From positions 1,302,001-1,366,000 of the forward strand of contig NZ_OBMI01000001.1 in NCBI RefSeq assembly GCF_900199185.1: DNA of 64,000 nt, given 5' to 3'. The translations under genes and the position numbers were made by a program. This DNA is from Sphingomonas guangdongensis (lineage in GTDB: Bacteria; Pseudomonadota; Alphaproteobacteria; Sphingomonadales; Sphingomonadaceae). Positions within the stretch are counted from its first letter, which is position 1. Each line of letters starts with the position of its first letter. Of the stretch, positions 42,020-51,116 are shown one piece after another. A model generated the notes under the pieces. That model was given only the letters and a program-made list of their open reading frames with translations. It had not been told where the DNA came from and searched no databases.

Positions 42020-43342
42020 TCAGATCGCGTCGAGCGCCGCGGCGAAGTCCGCGATCAGGTCGTCGGCATCCTCCACGCCGATCGAGATCCGCACCAGGTT
42101 GTCGGTGATGGCAAGCGCTTGCTTGCGCGCGTCCGGCACTGACAGGTGGGTCATGCCGGCGGGGTGGGAGGCGAGCGTCTCCGTCCCGCCCAGGCTGACC
42201 GCGAGCTTGGCGATCTTCAGGTGATCGAGGAAGGCGAACGCTTCGCGCTCGCCGCCCCTGAGATAGAGCGAGAAGGTGGAGCCGGCACCGGTGCAGTGGC
42301 GACGGTAGATGTCGGCCTGACGGGCGTCGTCGCCGCGCTCGAGGAAGCCGAGATAGCCGACCTTCTCCACTTTCGGATGCGCGGCCAGGAACTCGCAGAC
42401 CCTGGCGGCATTCTCGCCCGCGCGGCTCATCCGAAGCTCCAGCGTTTCCAGGCTGCGTAGCAGCATCCACGCGGTGTTCGGGTCGCAGATCGTGCCGATG
42501 GTGTTGCGCATCAGGCGAATGGTGTTGATGTGCGCGCTTGTGCCCAGCACGCCGCCCGCGACCAGATCGGAATGGCCGCCCGCGTACTTGGTCAGCGAGT
42601 AGACGACCAGGTCCGCGCCCTGCTTCAGCGGCTGCGCCCAAAGTGGTCCGAGGAAGGTGTTGTCGATCGCGATCGGCGGCTTGTTGTCGCCGGTGAAGAT
42701 CGCGTCGCGGGCGGCCGCCACAGCCTCGACGTCGACCAGTGCGTTGGTCGGGTTGGCCGGGCTTTCCAGGTAGATCAGCGCAACCGTGCCCGCCGACGCG
42801 GCCTGCCGCAGCACGGCATCGATCTCCTCGCGCGTGGCGCCGGCCGGGAAGTCGAGCCAGTTGACCCCGAACTTGCCGAGGATCCGCCCGATCAGCGTCT
42901 CCGTCGCGGCGTAGAGCGGGCCGGAGTGGACAATCGTGTCGCCGGGCTTGACCATCGAGAGGAACAAGGTCGCGATCGCCGACATGCCGCTGGAGAAGGC
43001 GAGCGCGTCCTCCGCCTCTTCCCAGACCGCCAGGCGATCCTCCAGTATCTCCTGGTTGGGGCCGTTAAAGCGGGAGTAGACCAGCCCCTCCGCCCCGCCC
43101 GGGCGCTTGCCGGTCACGCCCTCGAAGTGGCGCTTGCCGGCGGCGGCGTTCGGGAAGACGAAGGTGGAGGTGAGGAAGATCGGCGGCTTGAGCGACCCTT
43201 CCGACAGCATCGGATCGTAGCCGTGGCCCATCATCAGCGTGGACGGCTTCAGCTTGCGACCGCCGATCGACGTGGGGCCGGGGTCGCCCGCCCCGTCGGG
43301 CGCGGGAACACCGCTCATCTCGGCTTCGGTAGGGTCGGCCAT
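42020..43342 (-). CDS. Cystathionine gamma-synthase family PLP enzyme
   Basis: Trans-sulfuration-type PLP enzyme, 440 residues. PLP lysine in YSLTKYAGGHSDLVAGG; also SRFNGPNQEILEDRLA, FSSGMSAIATLFL and SLGGTETLASHPAGMTH. The group includes cystathionine gamma-synthase, cystathionine lyase, methionine gamma-lyase and O-acetyl/succinyl-homoserine sulfhydrylases; the variant motif SRFNGPNQ (where many have SRxxNPT) is seen in the alphaproteobacterial subgroup of uncertain activity. A ~40-residue N-terminal extension is present. It could feed methionine synthesis together with metF, 3 kb away, but this is inference. Confidence 0.88.
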   Translation of the reverse strand: MADPTEAEMSGVPAPDGAGDPGPTSIGGRKLKPSTLMMGHGYDPMLSEGSLKPPIFLTSTFVFPNAAAGKRHFEGVTGKRPGGAEGLVYSRFNGPNQEILEDRLAVWEEAEDALAFSSGMSAIATLFLSMVKPGDTIVHSGPLYAATETLIGRILGKFGVNWLDFPAGATREEIDAVLRQAASAGTVALIYLESPANPTNALVDVEAVAAARDAIFTGDNKPPIAIDNTFLGPLWAQPLKQGADLVVYSLTKYAGGHSDLVAGGVLGTSAHINTIRLMRNTIGTICDPNTAWMLLRSLETLELRMSRAGENAARVCEFLAAHPKVEKVGYLGFLERGDDARQADIYRRHCTGAGSTFSLYLRGGEREAFAFLDHLKIAKLAVSLGGTETLASHPAGMTHLSVPDARKQALAITDNLVRISIGVEDADDLIADFAAALDAI

Positions 43343-43391
43343 CGGGTGTCTCCGCGCTTGAAAAGGGTCGGACGCCGCCTAGCCGATCGTA

Positions 43392-44165
43392 TCAGTCGTT
43401 ACCACCAAGGCCGATGATCGCGATCTGGCGGCCATAGTCGGGCTCGCCGCGGTGAGTGCTGCGCCGGTAGCTGAAGAAACGCGCCTCGTCGGCATAGGTG
43501 TCCATGCCCAGGCAGGCGACGCGTCCGACCCCGGACGCGGCGAGGCGCGCGGCGACATAACCTTCCAGGTCGAAGTGGGCGTGGCCGGCCCGTCCGTCGC
43601 GAAAGAAGCGGTCGTTGCCGGGATCGGCGACGGCGAAACGGTCGCGGAACGCGGCATCCACCTCGTAGCTCGGCTGCGCGATGCAGGGGCCGACAGCGGC
43701 GACGATCGCCTCACGCCGCGCACCCAGCGCTTCCATCGCGACGACGGTTGCGTCGGTCACGCCGCCGAGCGCACCCTTCCACCCGGCATGCGCCGCACCG
43801 ACGACGCCGGCCGCCCGGTCGACGAGCAGGACGGGGGCACAATCGGCGGTGAGGATGCCGAGCGCCAGGCCGGGACGCGCGGTGACCAGCGCGTCGGCGC
43901 GGGGGCGCAGCGCGTCGTCGAACGGCTCCACCACCGTCACGCAATCCGACGAGTGGACCTGATAGAGGGTGATCAGCCGCGCGCCGGGGACGGTCGCGGC
44001 GATCGCCCGCCGGCGGTTCTCCACCAGTTCGGGCGTCACCTCCTGCCCGCGTCGACCCATGTCGAGGCCCGCCATTATACCCGTCGAGACGCCGCCGCGC
44101 CGACCGAGGAAGCCGTGGCGAACGCCGTCGAGCTCAACCGCGCGAATCGCCTCAACCCCGCTCAC
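43392..44165 (-). CDS. pgeF: Peptidoglycan editing factor PgeF (laccase-domain protein)
   Basis: 257 residues of the YfiH/DUF152 family. The metal-binding set is visible: His in YQVHSSDC, Cys in LTADCAPVLL and His in GAAHAGWKGALGG, followed by GPCIAQPSYEV. In E. coli PgeF removes L-Ser-containing muropeptide errors; other members act as purine nucleoside phosphorylases or phenol oxidases. The GTG start overlaps the acetyltransferase stop. Last gene of the lgt-midA-GNAT-pgeF operon. Confidence 0.92.
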   Translation of the reverse strand: MSGVEAIRAVELDGVRHGFLGRRGGVSTGIMAGLDMGRRGQEVTPELVENRRRAIAATVPGARLITLYQVHSSDCVTVVEPFDDALRPRADALVTARPGLALGILTADCAPVLLVDRAAGVVGAAHAGWKGALGGVTDATVVAMEALGARREAIVAAVGPCIAQPSYEVDAAFRDRFAVADPGNDRFFRDGRAGHAHFDLEGYVAARLAASGVGRVACLGMDTYADEARFFSYRRSTHRGEPDYGRQIAIIGLGGND

Positions 44166-44680
44166 AGCGCCAGCACCATCAGCCGATCCTCGTCGATCGT
44201 CTCGCCGACCGGGAAGTCGTAGCGACCGACATCGACGAAGCCGTAGCGCGCGTAGAAGCGCTTGGCGCGGTGATTATCGACGTAGACCGACAGCGCGAGC
44301 GTGTCGGCACCGCCGTAGCGCGCGGTGGCGATGGCCCATTCGAGCAGCGTCGGACCGACTCCGGCGCCGTGCTGGTCGCCCGTCACGTAGAGCTGGTATA
44401 GCTCGGCCACGTGGCCGCGCGCGGCGTCGGACGGGAGCGGGAGCGCGTTGGGGCCGAGCTTCGCGAAGCCGACGATGCGGTCGCCATCGAACGCCTGGCG
44501 GATGGTGAAGGCGGGATCGTCGATCTGGCCGGGCAGCCCGGTTGCGCCGAACGCCTGATCGAGGAAGGCGGCGAGATCGCTCTGGCGATAGAGCGTGCCG
44601 AAGGTCTCGGTGAAACAGCGCCGCGCCATCTGCGCGAGCTGTGGGCCATCCTGTGTCACGGCATCGCGGTACGTGATCAT
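44162..44680 (-). CDS. GNAT family N-acetyltransferase
   Basis: 172 residues, single GNAT domain. The acetyl-CoA loop is in the stretch QLYVTGDQHGAGVGPTLLEWAI (Q-x-x-G-x-G/A equivalent QHGAGVG), and the C-terminal strand is ALSVYVDNHRAKRFYARYGFVDVG, the common N-acetyltransferase ending. Substrate unknown; other members acetylate amines, ribosomal proteins or antibiotics, and none of these is implied. It overlaps midA (ATGA) and pgeF (GTGA), so it is translated as part of the lgt operon. Confidence 0.88.
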   Translation of the reverse strand: MITYRDAVTQDGPQLAQMARRCFTETFGTLYRQSDLAAFLDQAFGATGLPGQIDDPAFTIRQAFDGDRIVGFAKLGPNALPLPSDAARGHVAELYQLYVTGDQHGAGVGPTLLEWAIATARYGGADTLALSVYVDNHRAKRFYARYGFVDVGRYDFPVGETIDEDRLMVLAL

Positions 44681-45732
44681 GCAAAGCCCGCCGGGCTCGG
44701 CCAGGTCGGCGCGGTGATCGCCATCGCGGCGAACAGGTCGCCCATCTCCCCGTCGTTCACCAGCCGGTTGCGGGCGACGATCACCGGCTCGCCACCCTTT
44801 ACCGACAGCGTCGCGGCGCGCGCGTCGATGCCGAGCGCGCGCAGGAAGCTGCCCTGCGCGACCGGCCCGTGCACCGCTGCCCCCTCGGCGCGCGCCGCCT
44901 CCGCCAGCGTTGCGAAGTCAACATGGGCGGTCAGGTCGGCCTCGCCCGGCGTGTCGAACGGATTGGCCGGCGCATGGTCCTTCACCGCCTGCAGCGTCTC
45001 CCCGATCGCGGGGCCGGCGTAGCCGTAGTCGATCACAAGGGCCGCGCCGCCCTGCGCCACCACCCGCCGGGCGAGGGCGCGCATCAACGCGACAGCCGCG
45101 GGAGACGTCTCCAGAATGGCGCCGTCGTCCGAGTCGCGCAGATCGGTCGGGATCACGGGATCGAAGACGGTGTTGCCCACAACGGGCACGAACAGCGTGT
45201 CCTGGCAGGCGACCAAGCGCTCGCGCCAGCCGTCGGCGGTCTTCACCAACTGGCGGATCGGCAGCGCGTCGAAGAACTCGTTGGCGACCGCGATCAGCGG
45301 GCGGTCGTCGGGCAGGCCGACCAAGTCGACGCACCACTCCGCTCGCGCGACGCGGGTGCGCTGCTCGGCGCGCAGCACGGGCGATGTCTCGACGAAGTTG
45401 ACGCGGGGGTCGAGCCCGGCGCGCGCCATCACGCGGAGGGCGTCGGCGGCGAGCGTGCCGCGCCCCGGGCCCAGCTCGACAAAGTCGAGCGCCGGGCGAT
45501 CCGCGCGGGCCCAAAGGTCGGCGATCCAGGCGCCGATCAGCTCGCCGAACATCTGGCTGATCTCGGGCGCGGTGGTGAAATCGCCGCGGCTCCCAAGCGG
45601 GTCGCGAGTTGCGTAATAGTGCGCGTTCGCCGCGCCCATGAACTGCGACAGCGGAATGGCGCCGCCGAGCGTGATCGCCCGCGCCAGCCGCTCGGGCAGC
45701 AGCGGCTCGGCCGCGGTGCTGGTCTCCGTCAC
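44677..45732 (-). CDS. SAM-dependent methyltransferase, MidA/NDUFAF7 family
   Basis: 351 residues, COG1565 family. SAM motif I is FVELGPGRGTLAADALR; NEFFDALPIRQLVKT and VIDYGYAGPAIGETLQAV are hallmarks. The mitochondrial homologue NDUFAF7/MidA dimethylates an arginine of complex I subunit NDUFS2, so a role in NADH dehydrogenase assembly is possible here. The GTG start (VTETSTAAEP) lies 11 bp after the lgt stop; the end overlaps the GNAT gene. Confidence 0.88.
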   Translation of the reverse strand: MTETSTAAEPLLPERLARAITLGGAIPLSQFMGAANAHYYATRDPLGSRGDFTTAPEISQMFGELIGAWIADLWARADRPALDFVELGPGRGTLAADALRVMARAGLDPRVNFVETSPVLRAEQRTRVARAEWCVDLVGLPDDRPLIAVANEFFDALPIRQLVKTADGWRERLVACQDTLFVPVVGNTVFDPVIPTDLRDSDDGAILETSPAAVALMRALARRVVAQGGAALVIDYGYAGPAIGETLQAVKDHAPANPFDTPGEADLTAHVDFATLAEAARAEGAAVHGPVAQGSFLRALGIDARAATLSVKGGEPVIVARNRLVNDGEMGDLFAAMAITAPTWPSPAGFA

Positions 45733-45743
45733 GTGGGCCTGCC

Positions 45744-46610
45744 TCAGGCGATGCTCTGCGTGCCCGCGATCGGCTCGACCCGCTGACGGCGGCGCTTGGC
45801 GGTCCACATCAGGTACGCGCCGATCGCGATCATCGGCAGGCAGAGCAGCTGGCCCATGTGGAGGACGTTGGCGAAGAACGTCCCCTCGAACTGCTGGTCG
45901 GGCTCACGAAAGAACTCGATGAAGAAGCGTGCGGTGCCGAAGAAGGCGAGCCCGAAGCCGGTCAGGAAGCCGGGCTTGTAGCGGGCATCGGTGCGCCAGA
46001 AGAGCCAGGCCATGATGAGAAAGGGGATCAGCCCCTCCCCGATCGCCTCGTAGAGCTGGCTCGGGTGACGCGCTGGATCGGCGCCGAACGCCACCGTGTT
46101 CGGGAAGACGATCGCCCAAGGCACGTCGCTCGGCTTGCCCCACAGCTCGCCGTTGGTGAAGTTGGCGAGACGCCCCAGAAACTGCCCGATCGAAGCGACA
46201 CAGCCGACGTAGTCGAGGACGCGCAGCAGCCGCAGGTCCTCGCGTCGGCACAGATAGGCGATCGCGAGCATCAGCCCGACCAACCCGCCGTGAAAGGACA
46301 TGCCCCCGTCCCACAGCCGCAGCGCTGCGAGCGGCTGGGTGAGCAGCTTCGGCTGGTAGAAGAGGACATAGCCGATCCGCCCGCCGAGGATGATGCCGAG
46401 CGTCGCGTAGAACACCAGGTCGTCGACGTGACGCCGCGCCATCGGGGCACCAGGCTGGTCGATCAGCTTCAGCAGGTACCACCAGCCGCCGACGATGCCG
46501 AAGATGTAGGCCAGCGAGTACCATTTGAGCGTGAAGAAGCCGAAGTCGTAGGCGACCGGATCGAGCCCCAGCTCCTCGAACCTGATGTGGCCGGCCGCGG
46601 CGGCGATCAT
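45744..46610 (-). CDS. lgt: Prolipoprotein diacylglyceryl transferase
   Basis: Transfers diacylglycerol to the lipobox cysteine of prolipoproteins at the inner membrane; 288 residues, about seven helices. The Lgt signature is GRLANFTNGELWG; HGGLVG and RHPSQLYEA are also conserved. Many lipoproteins in this window (CyoA, CHVC protein, OmpA-like, M23) depend on it. The start is MIAAAAGHIRF; an in-frame upstream TTG (LLLP) cannot be excluded. First gene of its operon and divergent, with 103 bp between, from the molybdoenzyme subunit gene. Confidence 0.95.
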   Translation of the reverse strand: MIAAAAGHIRFEELGLDPVAYDFGFFTLKWYSLAYIFGIVGGWWYLLKLIDQPGAPMARRHVDDLVFYATLGIILGGRIGYVLFYQPKLLTQPLAALRLWDGGMSFHGGLVGLMLAIAYLCRREDLRLLRVLDYVGCVASIGQFLGRLANFTNGELWGKPSDVPWAIVFPNTVAFGADPARHPSQLYEAIGEGLIPFLIMAWLFWRTDARYKPGFLTGFGLAFFGTARFFIEFFREPDQQFEGTFFANVLHMGQLLCLPMIAIGAYLMWTAKRRRQRVEPIAGTQSIA

Positions 46611-46713
46611 GGGCAGCAGCAATGGTGATCCCCGGTCAGTTGCGGCTGCCCCTCTAGCCCGCCCCGCGGCGCGACGATAGAGCGGGCGCGATGCTGCGCC
46701 GGTCCCGCACCCC

Positions 46714-48879
46714 ATGCTGATCACCCGTCGCGCGCTGATCGTCGGCGGAGTGGCGGCCGGGCTGGTCGTCGCCTGGCGGCGGTGGCCGGACGCGGGCGTC
46801 GTGCAGCTGCCGCTGGCCGACGGCGAGACAGGCTTCGGCGGGTGGATCAAGATCGGCACGGACGGCCACGTGGTGGTCGCGGTGCCGGCCCTCGAGTACG
46901 GGCAGGGCGCCTACACCGCGCTGCCGCAGATCGTCGCGGACGAGATGGGGGCCGACTGGCGCACGGTGGGGGTGGAAGCGGCGGTGCCGAACGCGCTCTA
47001 CGCCAACCCGCTCGCCGCCGCGGCGCTGTGGGGCGAAGCGGATGCGGTCACCCGCGCGATCGCGCCGGGCGCCCCGATGTTGACCGGCGGGGCAAGCTCG
47101 GTTCGCCACTTCGAGGAGCCAATGCGGCGCGCGGCAGCGGTCACCCGGGTGTTGCTGTGCAAGGCGGCGGTCAGGCGCTGGGGCGGCGACTGGGCCGCGT
47201 GCACCGCCGCCGACGGGCTGGTGACGCTGGGCGGCAACCGCGCCCGCTTCGGCGAGCTCGCCGCCGATGCCGCAGCCGAGACGGCGTCGGGCGACGAGGC
47301 CGCGTTCCGGACCGGTGGCGACCGTCGGCTGGCGGGCACGGTCGTGCCGCGGCTGGACGCGCCCGCCAAGGTCGACGGCAGCGTCAACTTCGCCGCCGAC
47401 GTGCGCCTGCCGGGCATGGTCTTCGCCAGCATCCGCCAGGGCCCCGTCGGCGGCACGCTCGCCGGGGTCGATCGCGCTGCGGCGGAGGCGGTGCCGGGCA
47501 TGCTGCGCGTCGTCGAGAACCCCGGCTGGGTCGCGGCGATCGGAAGCAACTGGTGGGCGGCGAACCGCGGGCTGGCGGCGCTGTCGCCCCGCTTCGCGCG
47601 GCCCGAGCCGGCGCTCGACGATGCCGCGATCGCCCGCGCGCTGATGGCGGCGCTCGGCCAGCCCGGCCAGCCGCTCGCCGCAGTCGGCGACGTTGCGAAC
47701 ATCCTCGCCGCGGGCACGCTGACCCGGGCCGACTATCGCACCGGGCTGTCGCTCCCCGCCGCAATCGAGCCGGTCGCCGCCACCGCGACCTGGGACGCGG
47801 GGCGGCTGATCGTCTGGGCGGCAACCCAGGCGCCGGGGCTGGCGCGCGCGGCGGCAGCGCGGATCACCGGACTGGCGGAGGACGATGTCGTACTCCACCC
47901 GCTGATGGCCGGCGGATCGTTCGGCGCGAACCTGGAGGTGCGCGCGATCGAGCAGGCGGCGCTGCTCGCCAAGCTGCTGGAGCGCCCGGTGCAGCTCAGC
48001 TGGTCGCGCGCCGAGAGCCTGATCCAGACGCCGCCCGCCGCTCCCGCGCTGATCCGCATGACCGCGCGGGCGATCGGCGGCGGCGCGATCCTCGGCTGGC
48101 GGGCGCAGCTCGCCGCAGTGCCGATCGGGGCGGCGCTCCGGGCGCGGCAGACCGGACGCCGCGCGCTGCTGGAGGGGGCCGGCGATCGTCCGGCGGGGGA
48201 GGGGGCGACCACGCCGTATCGCCTGCCGGCGGTCGCGATCGACCACCACGTCGCGACGTTGCCGATGAAGACCGGGCGGCTGCCCGGCGGCGCCGCGATC
48301 GCCAATGTCTTCGCAACCGAGAGCTTCGTCGACGAACTCGCCCGGGCGGGCGGAGCGGAGCCGCTGTCCTACCGGATCGGCATGTTGGGCGGCGCGCCGC
48401 GGCTCGCCCGCTGCCTCTCGACGGTCGCCTCGCTTGGTGGCTGGCAGGGCGGTGTCGCGGGCAGCGGACAGGGGATCGCCTGTGCCGCGCTGTGGGGCAG
48501 CCACATCGCACTGATGGTGGAGGGTGGGCTCGGCGACGGCGGCGTTCCGCGCGTCGAGCGGATGGTGGCGGCGGTCGACGTCGGCCGCGTGATCAACCCC
48601 GACCTGGTGCGCCAGGTGATCGAGGGCGGGCTGATCCAGGGGCTGGCGGGCGCGACCGGCGCGTCGGCGTCGCTGGTGAGCGGGCTGCTCGACGTCCGCG
48701 GTTTCCGCGACCTCGCGCTGCCGCGGCTCGCCACCACGCCCGACATCACCGTCGAACTAATCGAGAGCGACGCCGCGCCCGGCGGTGCGAGCGAGCTGGC
48801 GCAACCGGTGGTCGCGCCCGCGCTCGCCAATGCCATCGTCGCCGCAACCGGACGGCGGCTGCGGAGTCTACCCTTGTGA
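46714..48879 (+). CDS. Molybdenum hydroxylase large subunit, isoquinoline 1-oxidoreductase beta type
   Basis: 721 residues of the xanthine oxidase superfamily large subunit as found in the isoquinoline/aldehyde oxidoreductase branch. The N-terminus ITRRALIVGGVAAGLVVAW is a Tat-like or anchoring signal, placing it in the periplasm. Molybdopterin-binding blocks include PGMVFASIRQGP, AATQAPGLARAAAARITG, GGSFGANLEVRAIEQAA, GQGIACAALWGSH and a C-terminal PGGASELAQPVVAPALANA, whose Glu occupies the catalytic position. No 2Fe-2S small subunit is adjacent, although this family normally pairs with one. The stop overlaps hemH (TGATG). Substrate unknown. Confidence 0.87.
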   Translation: MLITRRALIVGGVAAGLVVAWRRWPDAGVVQLPLADGETGFGGWIKIGTDGHVVVAVPALEYGQGAYTALPQIVADEMGADWRTVGVEAAVPNALYANPLAAAALWGEADAVTRAIAPGAPMLTGGASSVRHFEEPMRRAAAVTRVLLCKAAVRRWGGDWAACTAADGLVTLGGNRARFGELAADAAAETASGDEAAFRTGGDRRLAGTVVPRLDAPAKVDGSVNFAADVRLPGMVFASIRQGPVGGTLAGVDRAAAEAVPGMLRVVENPGWVAAIGSNWWAANRGLAALSPRFARPEPALDDAAIARALMAALGQPGQPLAAVGDVANILAAGTLTRADYRTGLSLPAAIEPVAATATWDAGRLIVWAATQAPGLARAAAARITGLAEDDVVLHPLMAGGSFGANLEVRAIEQAALLAKLLERPVQLSWSRAESLIQTPPAAPALIRMTARAIGGGAILGWRAQLAAVPIGAALRARQTGRRALLEGAGDRPAGEGATTPYRLPAVAIDHHVATLPMKTGRLPGGAAIANVFATESFVDELARAGGAEPLSYRIGMLGGAPRLARCLSTVASLGGWQGGVAGSGQGIACAALWGSHIALMVEGGLGDGGVPRVERMVAAVDVGRVINPDLVRQVIEGGLIQGLAGATGASASLVSGLLDVRGFRDLALPRLATTPDITVELIESDAAPGGASELAQPVVAPALANAIVAATGRRLRSLPL

Positions 48880-49883
48880 TGATGCCCCCCGACCACCCGC
48901 CGATTCCGCCACGCAAGGTCGGCGTCCTGCTGATCAACCTCGGCACCCCCGACGCGCCGGATACCCGCGCGGTGCGCCGCTACCTGCGCGAGTTCCTGTC
49001 CGACCGCCGGGTGGTCGAGATACCTCAGCTCGTCTGGCAGCCGATCCTGCGCGGCGCGGTGCTGACCACCCGGCCGAAGAAGTCGGCCCACGCCTATCGC
49101 CAGGTGTGGCGCGAGGACGGCTCTCCGCTCGCCGCGATCACGCGGGCGCAGACGGTCGCGCTCGCCGATGCGTTCGGACCGGGGGTGATCGTCGACTATG
49201 CGATGCGCTATGGCCGGCCCGCGATCGCCGACCGGCTCGCCGCGCTGAAACAAGCGGGTTGCGAGCGGATCCTGCTGGCGCCGCTCTACCCGCAATATTG
49301 CGCGGCGACGACCGCCACCGCCAATGACAAGGCATTCCTGGCGCTCGCGGGCATGCGCTGGCAGCCGGCGATCCGGACGCTGCCGCCCTACCACGACGAC
49401 CCGGCCTATATCGCCGCGCTGCGGGCGGCGGTGGAGGCCGGCCTGGCGGCGCTCCCCTTCGCGCCGGAGGTGGTGATCGCGAGCTTCCACGGCATGCCGG
49501 CGCGCACGCTGCCGCTAGGCGACCCCTATCACTGCCACTGCCAGAAGACCGCGCGCCTGTTGTCGGAGGCGCTCGGACGGCCGCTCACCGTCACCTTCCA
49601 GTCCCGCTTCGGCCCGGCCAAGTGGCTCGGGCCCGCGACCGACACGGTGCTTGCCGAGCTGGCGGCGAGCGGTACGCGCCGCGTCGCGATCCTGGCGCCG
49701 GGTTTCTCCGCCGATTGCCTCGAGACGCTGGAGGAGCTCGCGATCCGCGGCCGCGAGACCTTCGAGGCGGCGGGCGGGACCGATTTCGCCTATCTGCCGT
49801 GCCTGAACGACAGTACCGGCGGTATCGAAATGTTGCGCAGCATCCTCAGCCGGGAGCTTGCCGGCTGGGTGGACGTTCCGTAG
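48879..49883 (+). CDS. hemH: Ferrochelatase
   Basis: Inserts Fe2+ into protoporphyrin IX, the last step of heme b synthesis; 334 residues. Hallmarks: VGVLLINLGTPDAPDTRAVRRYLREFLSD, AMRYGRP, LAPLYPQY, and the active-site His in IASFHGMPARTL, followed by YHCHCQKTARLL and FQSRFGPAKWLGP. The Cys residues at YHCHC might bind a cluster but the arrangement is not the mammalian one. Start options are GTG 48876, ATG 48879 (TGATG overlap with the upstream stop) and ATG 48882; I use 48879. Heme from this enzyme supplies the oxidase and cytochrome c. Confidence 0.96.
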   Translation: MMPPDHPPIPPRKVGVLLINLGTPDAPDTRAVRRYLREFLSDRRVVEIPQLVWQPILRGAVLTTRPKKSAHAYRQVWREDGSPLAAITRAQTVALADAFGPGVIVDYAMRYGRPAIADRLAALKQAGCERILLAPLYPQYCAATTATANDKAFLALAGMRWQPAIRTLPPYHDDPAYIAALRAAVEAGLAALPFAPEVVIASFHGMPARTLPLGDPYHCHCQKTARLLSEALGRPLTVTFQSRFGPAKWLGPATDTVLAELAASGTRRVAILAPGFSADCLETLEELAIRGRETFEAAGGTDFAYLPCLNDSTGGIEMLRSILSRELAGWVDVP

Positions 49884-49912
49884 CGTAAACGCACAACACA
49901 GGAGAGGCATGG

Positions 49913-50635
49913 ATGGCACGGGTAGCGATCGTCACCGGAGGTACGCGCGGCATCGGCGAGGCGATCAGCCTGGCGCTCCAGGAGGCAGGCATGACCGTCG
50001 CCGCCAACTTTGCCGGCAATGAGGAGCGCGCGCGCGCCTTTACCGATCGAACCGGAATTGCCGCGTACCAGTGGGACGTCGCCGATTATGACGCGTGCCA
50101 GACGGGGGTGCAGCAGGTCGCCGAGCAGCTCGGCCCGGTCGACGTGCTGGTCAACAACGCCGGCATCACCCGCGATGGCACCATCCTGAAGCTGACGTAC
50201 CAGGCGTGGAAGGAGGTAATCGACACCAATCTGGGCGGCTGCTTCAACATGGCCAAGGCGGTGTTCCCGGGCATGCGCGATCGCAAGTGGGGGCGGATCG
50301 TCAACATCGGATCGATCAACGGCCAGGCGGGCCAATACGGTCAGGTCAACTATGCCGCGGCCAAGAGCGGCATCCACGGCTTCACCAAGGCACTGGCGCA
50401 GGAGGGCGCGCGCGCCGGTGTCACCGTCAACGCGATCGCGCCCGGCTACATCGACACCGACATGGTCGCGGCGGTACCGGCCGACGTGCTGGAGAAGATC
50501 GTCGCCAAGATCCCGGTTGGGCGCCTCGGCCAGGCCAACGAGATCGCGCGGGGGGTGGCGTTCCTGTGCTCGGAGGACGGCGGGTTCGTGACGGGTTCGA
50601 CGCTCAGCATCAACGGCGGGCAGCATATGTACTGA
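49913..50635 (+). CDS. phaB: Acetoacetyl-CoA reductase
   Basis: NADPH-dependent SDR that makes (R)-3-hydroxybutyryl-CoA for polyhydroxyalkanoate synthesis; 240 residues. Cofactor loop TGGTRGIG, NNAG (VLVNNAGITRD), catalytic Ser in NIGSINGQAGQYGQ and YxxxK in VNYAAAKSGIHGF, which together are highly typical of PhbB/PhaB rather than FabG (GQAGQYGQ, GYIDTDMV). The ATG has CAGGAGAGG upstream. No phaA or phaC is adjacent, so the pathway is completed elsewhere. It is followed by a long palindromic spacer. Confidence 0.93.
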   Translation: MARVAIVTGGTRGIGEAISLALQEAGMTVAANFAGNEERARAFTDRTGIAAYQWDVADYDACQTGVQQVAEQLGPVDVLVNNAGITRDGTILKLTYQAWKEVIDTNLGGCFNMAKAVFPGMRDRKWGRIVNIGSINGQAGQYGQVNYAAAKSGIHGFTKALAQEGARAGVTVNAIAPGYIDTDMVAAVPADVLEKIVAKIPVGRLGQANEIARGVAFLCSEDGGFVTGSTLSINGGQHMY

Positions 50636-51082
50636 CGGGCCGAGCGCCGCGTGCCGCGGCGCGGTGTGCCGACGGCGCACGGCCCGGCACGGCCGGCGCG
50701 CGCAGCGCGACCGACGACGCGGGCTTCGCCCGCGGCGGGGCCGCCTAGTCCTGCCAAGTTCAACCTTTAACCCGCCGCGGGCAAAGCCCGCGTCGTCGTC
50801 GGTCGGGCCTGCGGCCCGCCGGGCGGTTGGCGCGCTGCGTGCGGCTTCGCCGCCGCATCGGCGCGGTCGTGGCCGCGCCTGCGCGCCAACGAACACGGGC
50901 CGGCCCTTTTCAGGACCGACCCGTGCCCCCGATACGCCACGCGGGGGATCGCTCCTCCGGTACGCTACCGGGAGGAAACTGGTGAAGGGTGTGGGCTTGT
51001 GCGGCGGACAGCGGCAGAGCCGCTGCCGTCGGCCGGGCTAAGCGCCCGCCGCCCGTGCCGATCGCTGACCCGCTGGGTCACC
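50636..51082. repeat. Palindrome-rich gene-free spacer
   Basis: About 450 bp with no credible gene. In order: GCGCCGCG-TGC-CGCGGCGC hairpin (50644-50662); a 32-35 bp inverted repeat (50708-50739 with 50771-50805) whose arms are themselves palindromic (GCGGGC-TTC-GCCCGC) around a 31-bp centre; a second large hairpin with GTTGGCGCGC / GCGCGCCAAC ends (50826-50890); and a terminator-like stem (50894-50925). From about 50940 to 51082 I see nothing distinctive. Confidence 0.6.
50894..50925 (-). terminator. Terminator-like hairpin on the minus strand
   Basis: On the minus strand CACGGGTCGGTCC pairs throughout with GGGCCGGCCCGTG (13 bp including two G-U) around TGAAAA; on the plus strand the same two positions are mismatches. 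It is downstream of the glycine-zipper gene. The following T-run is weak. Confidence 0.4.
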
Positions 51083-51108
51083 GGCGGCGAGGCGTCGGCC
51101 TCGCCGCC
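51083..51108 (-). terminator. Hairpin just after the glycine-zipper gene
   Basis: Perfect 10-bp stem GGCGGCGAGG / CCTCGCCGCC with a 6-nt loop, 8 bp after the stop at 51117. There is no U-run, so it may stabilise the 3' end rather than terminate. Confidence 0.45.
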
Positions 51109-51116
51109 TGCGATCG

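Noticed and set aside
46782..48875. Long N-terminal extension of hemH (frame open from 46782)
   Set aside because: The first ~700 codons are Arg/Gly/Ala noise overlapping the molybdoenzyme gene; ferrochelatase homology begins only near 48879.
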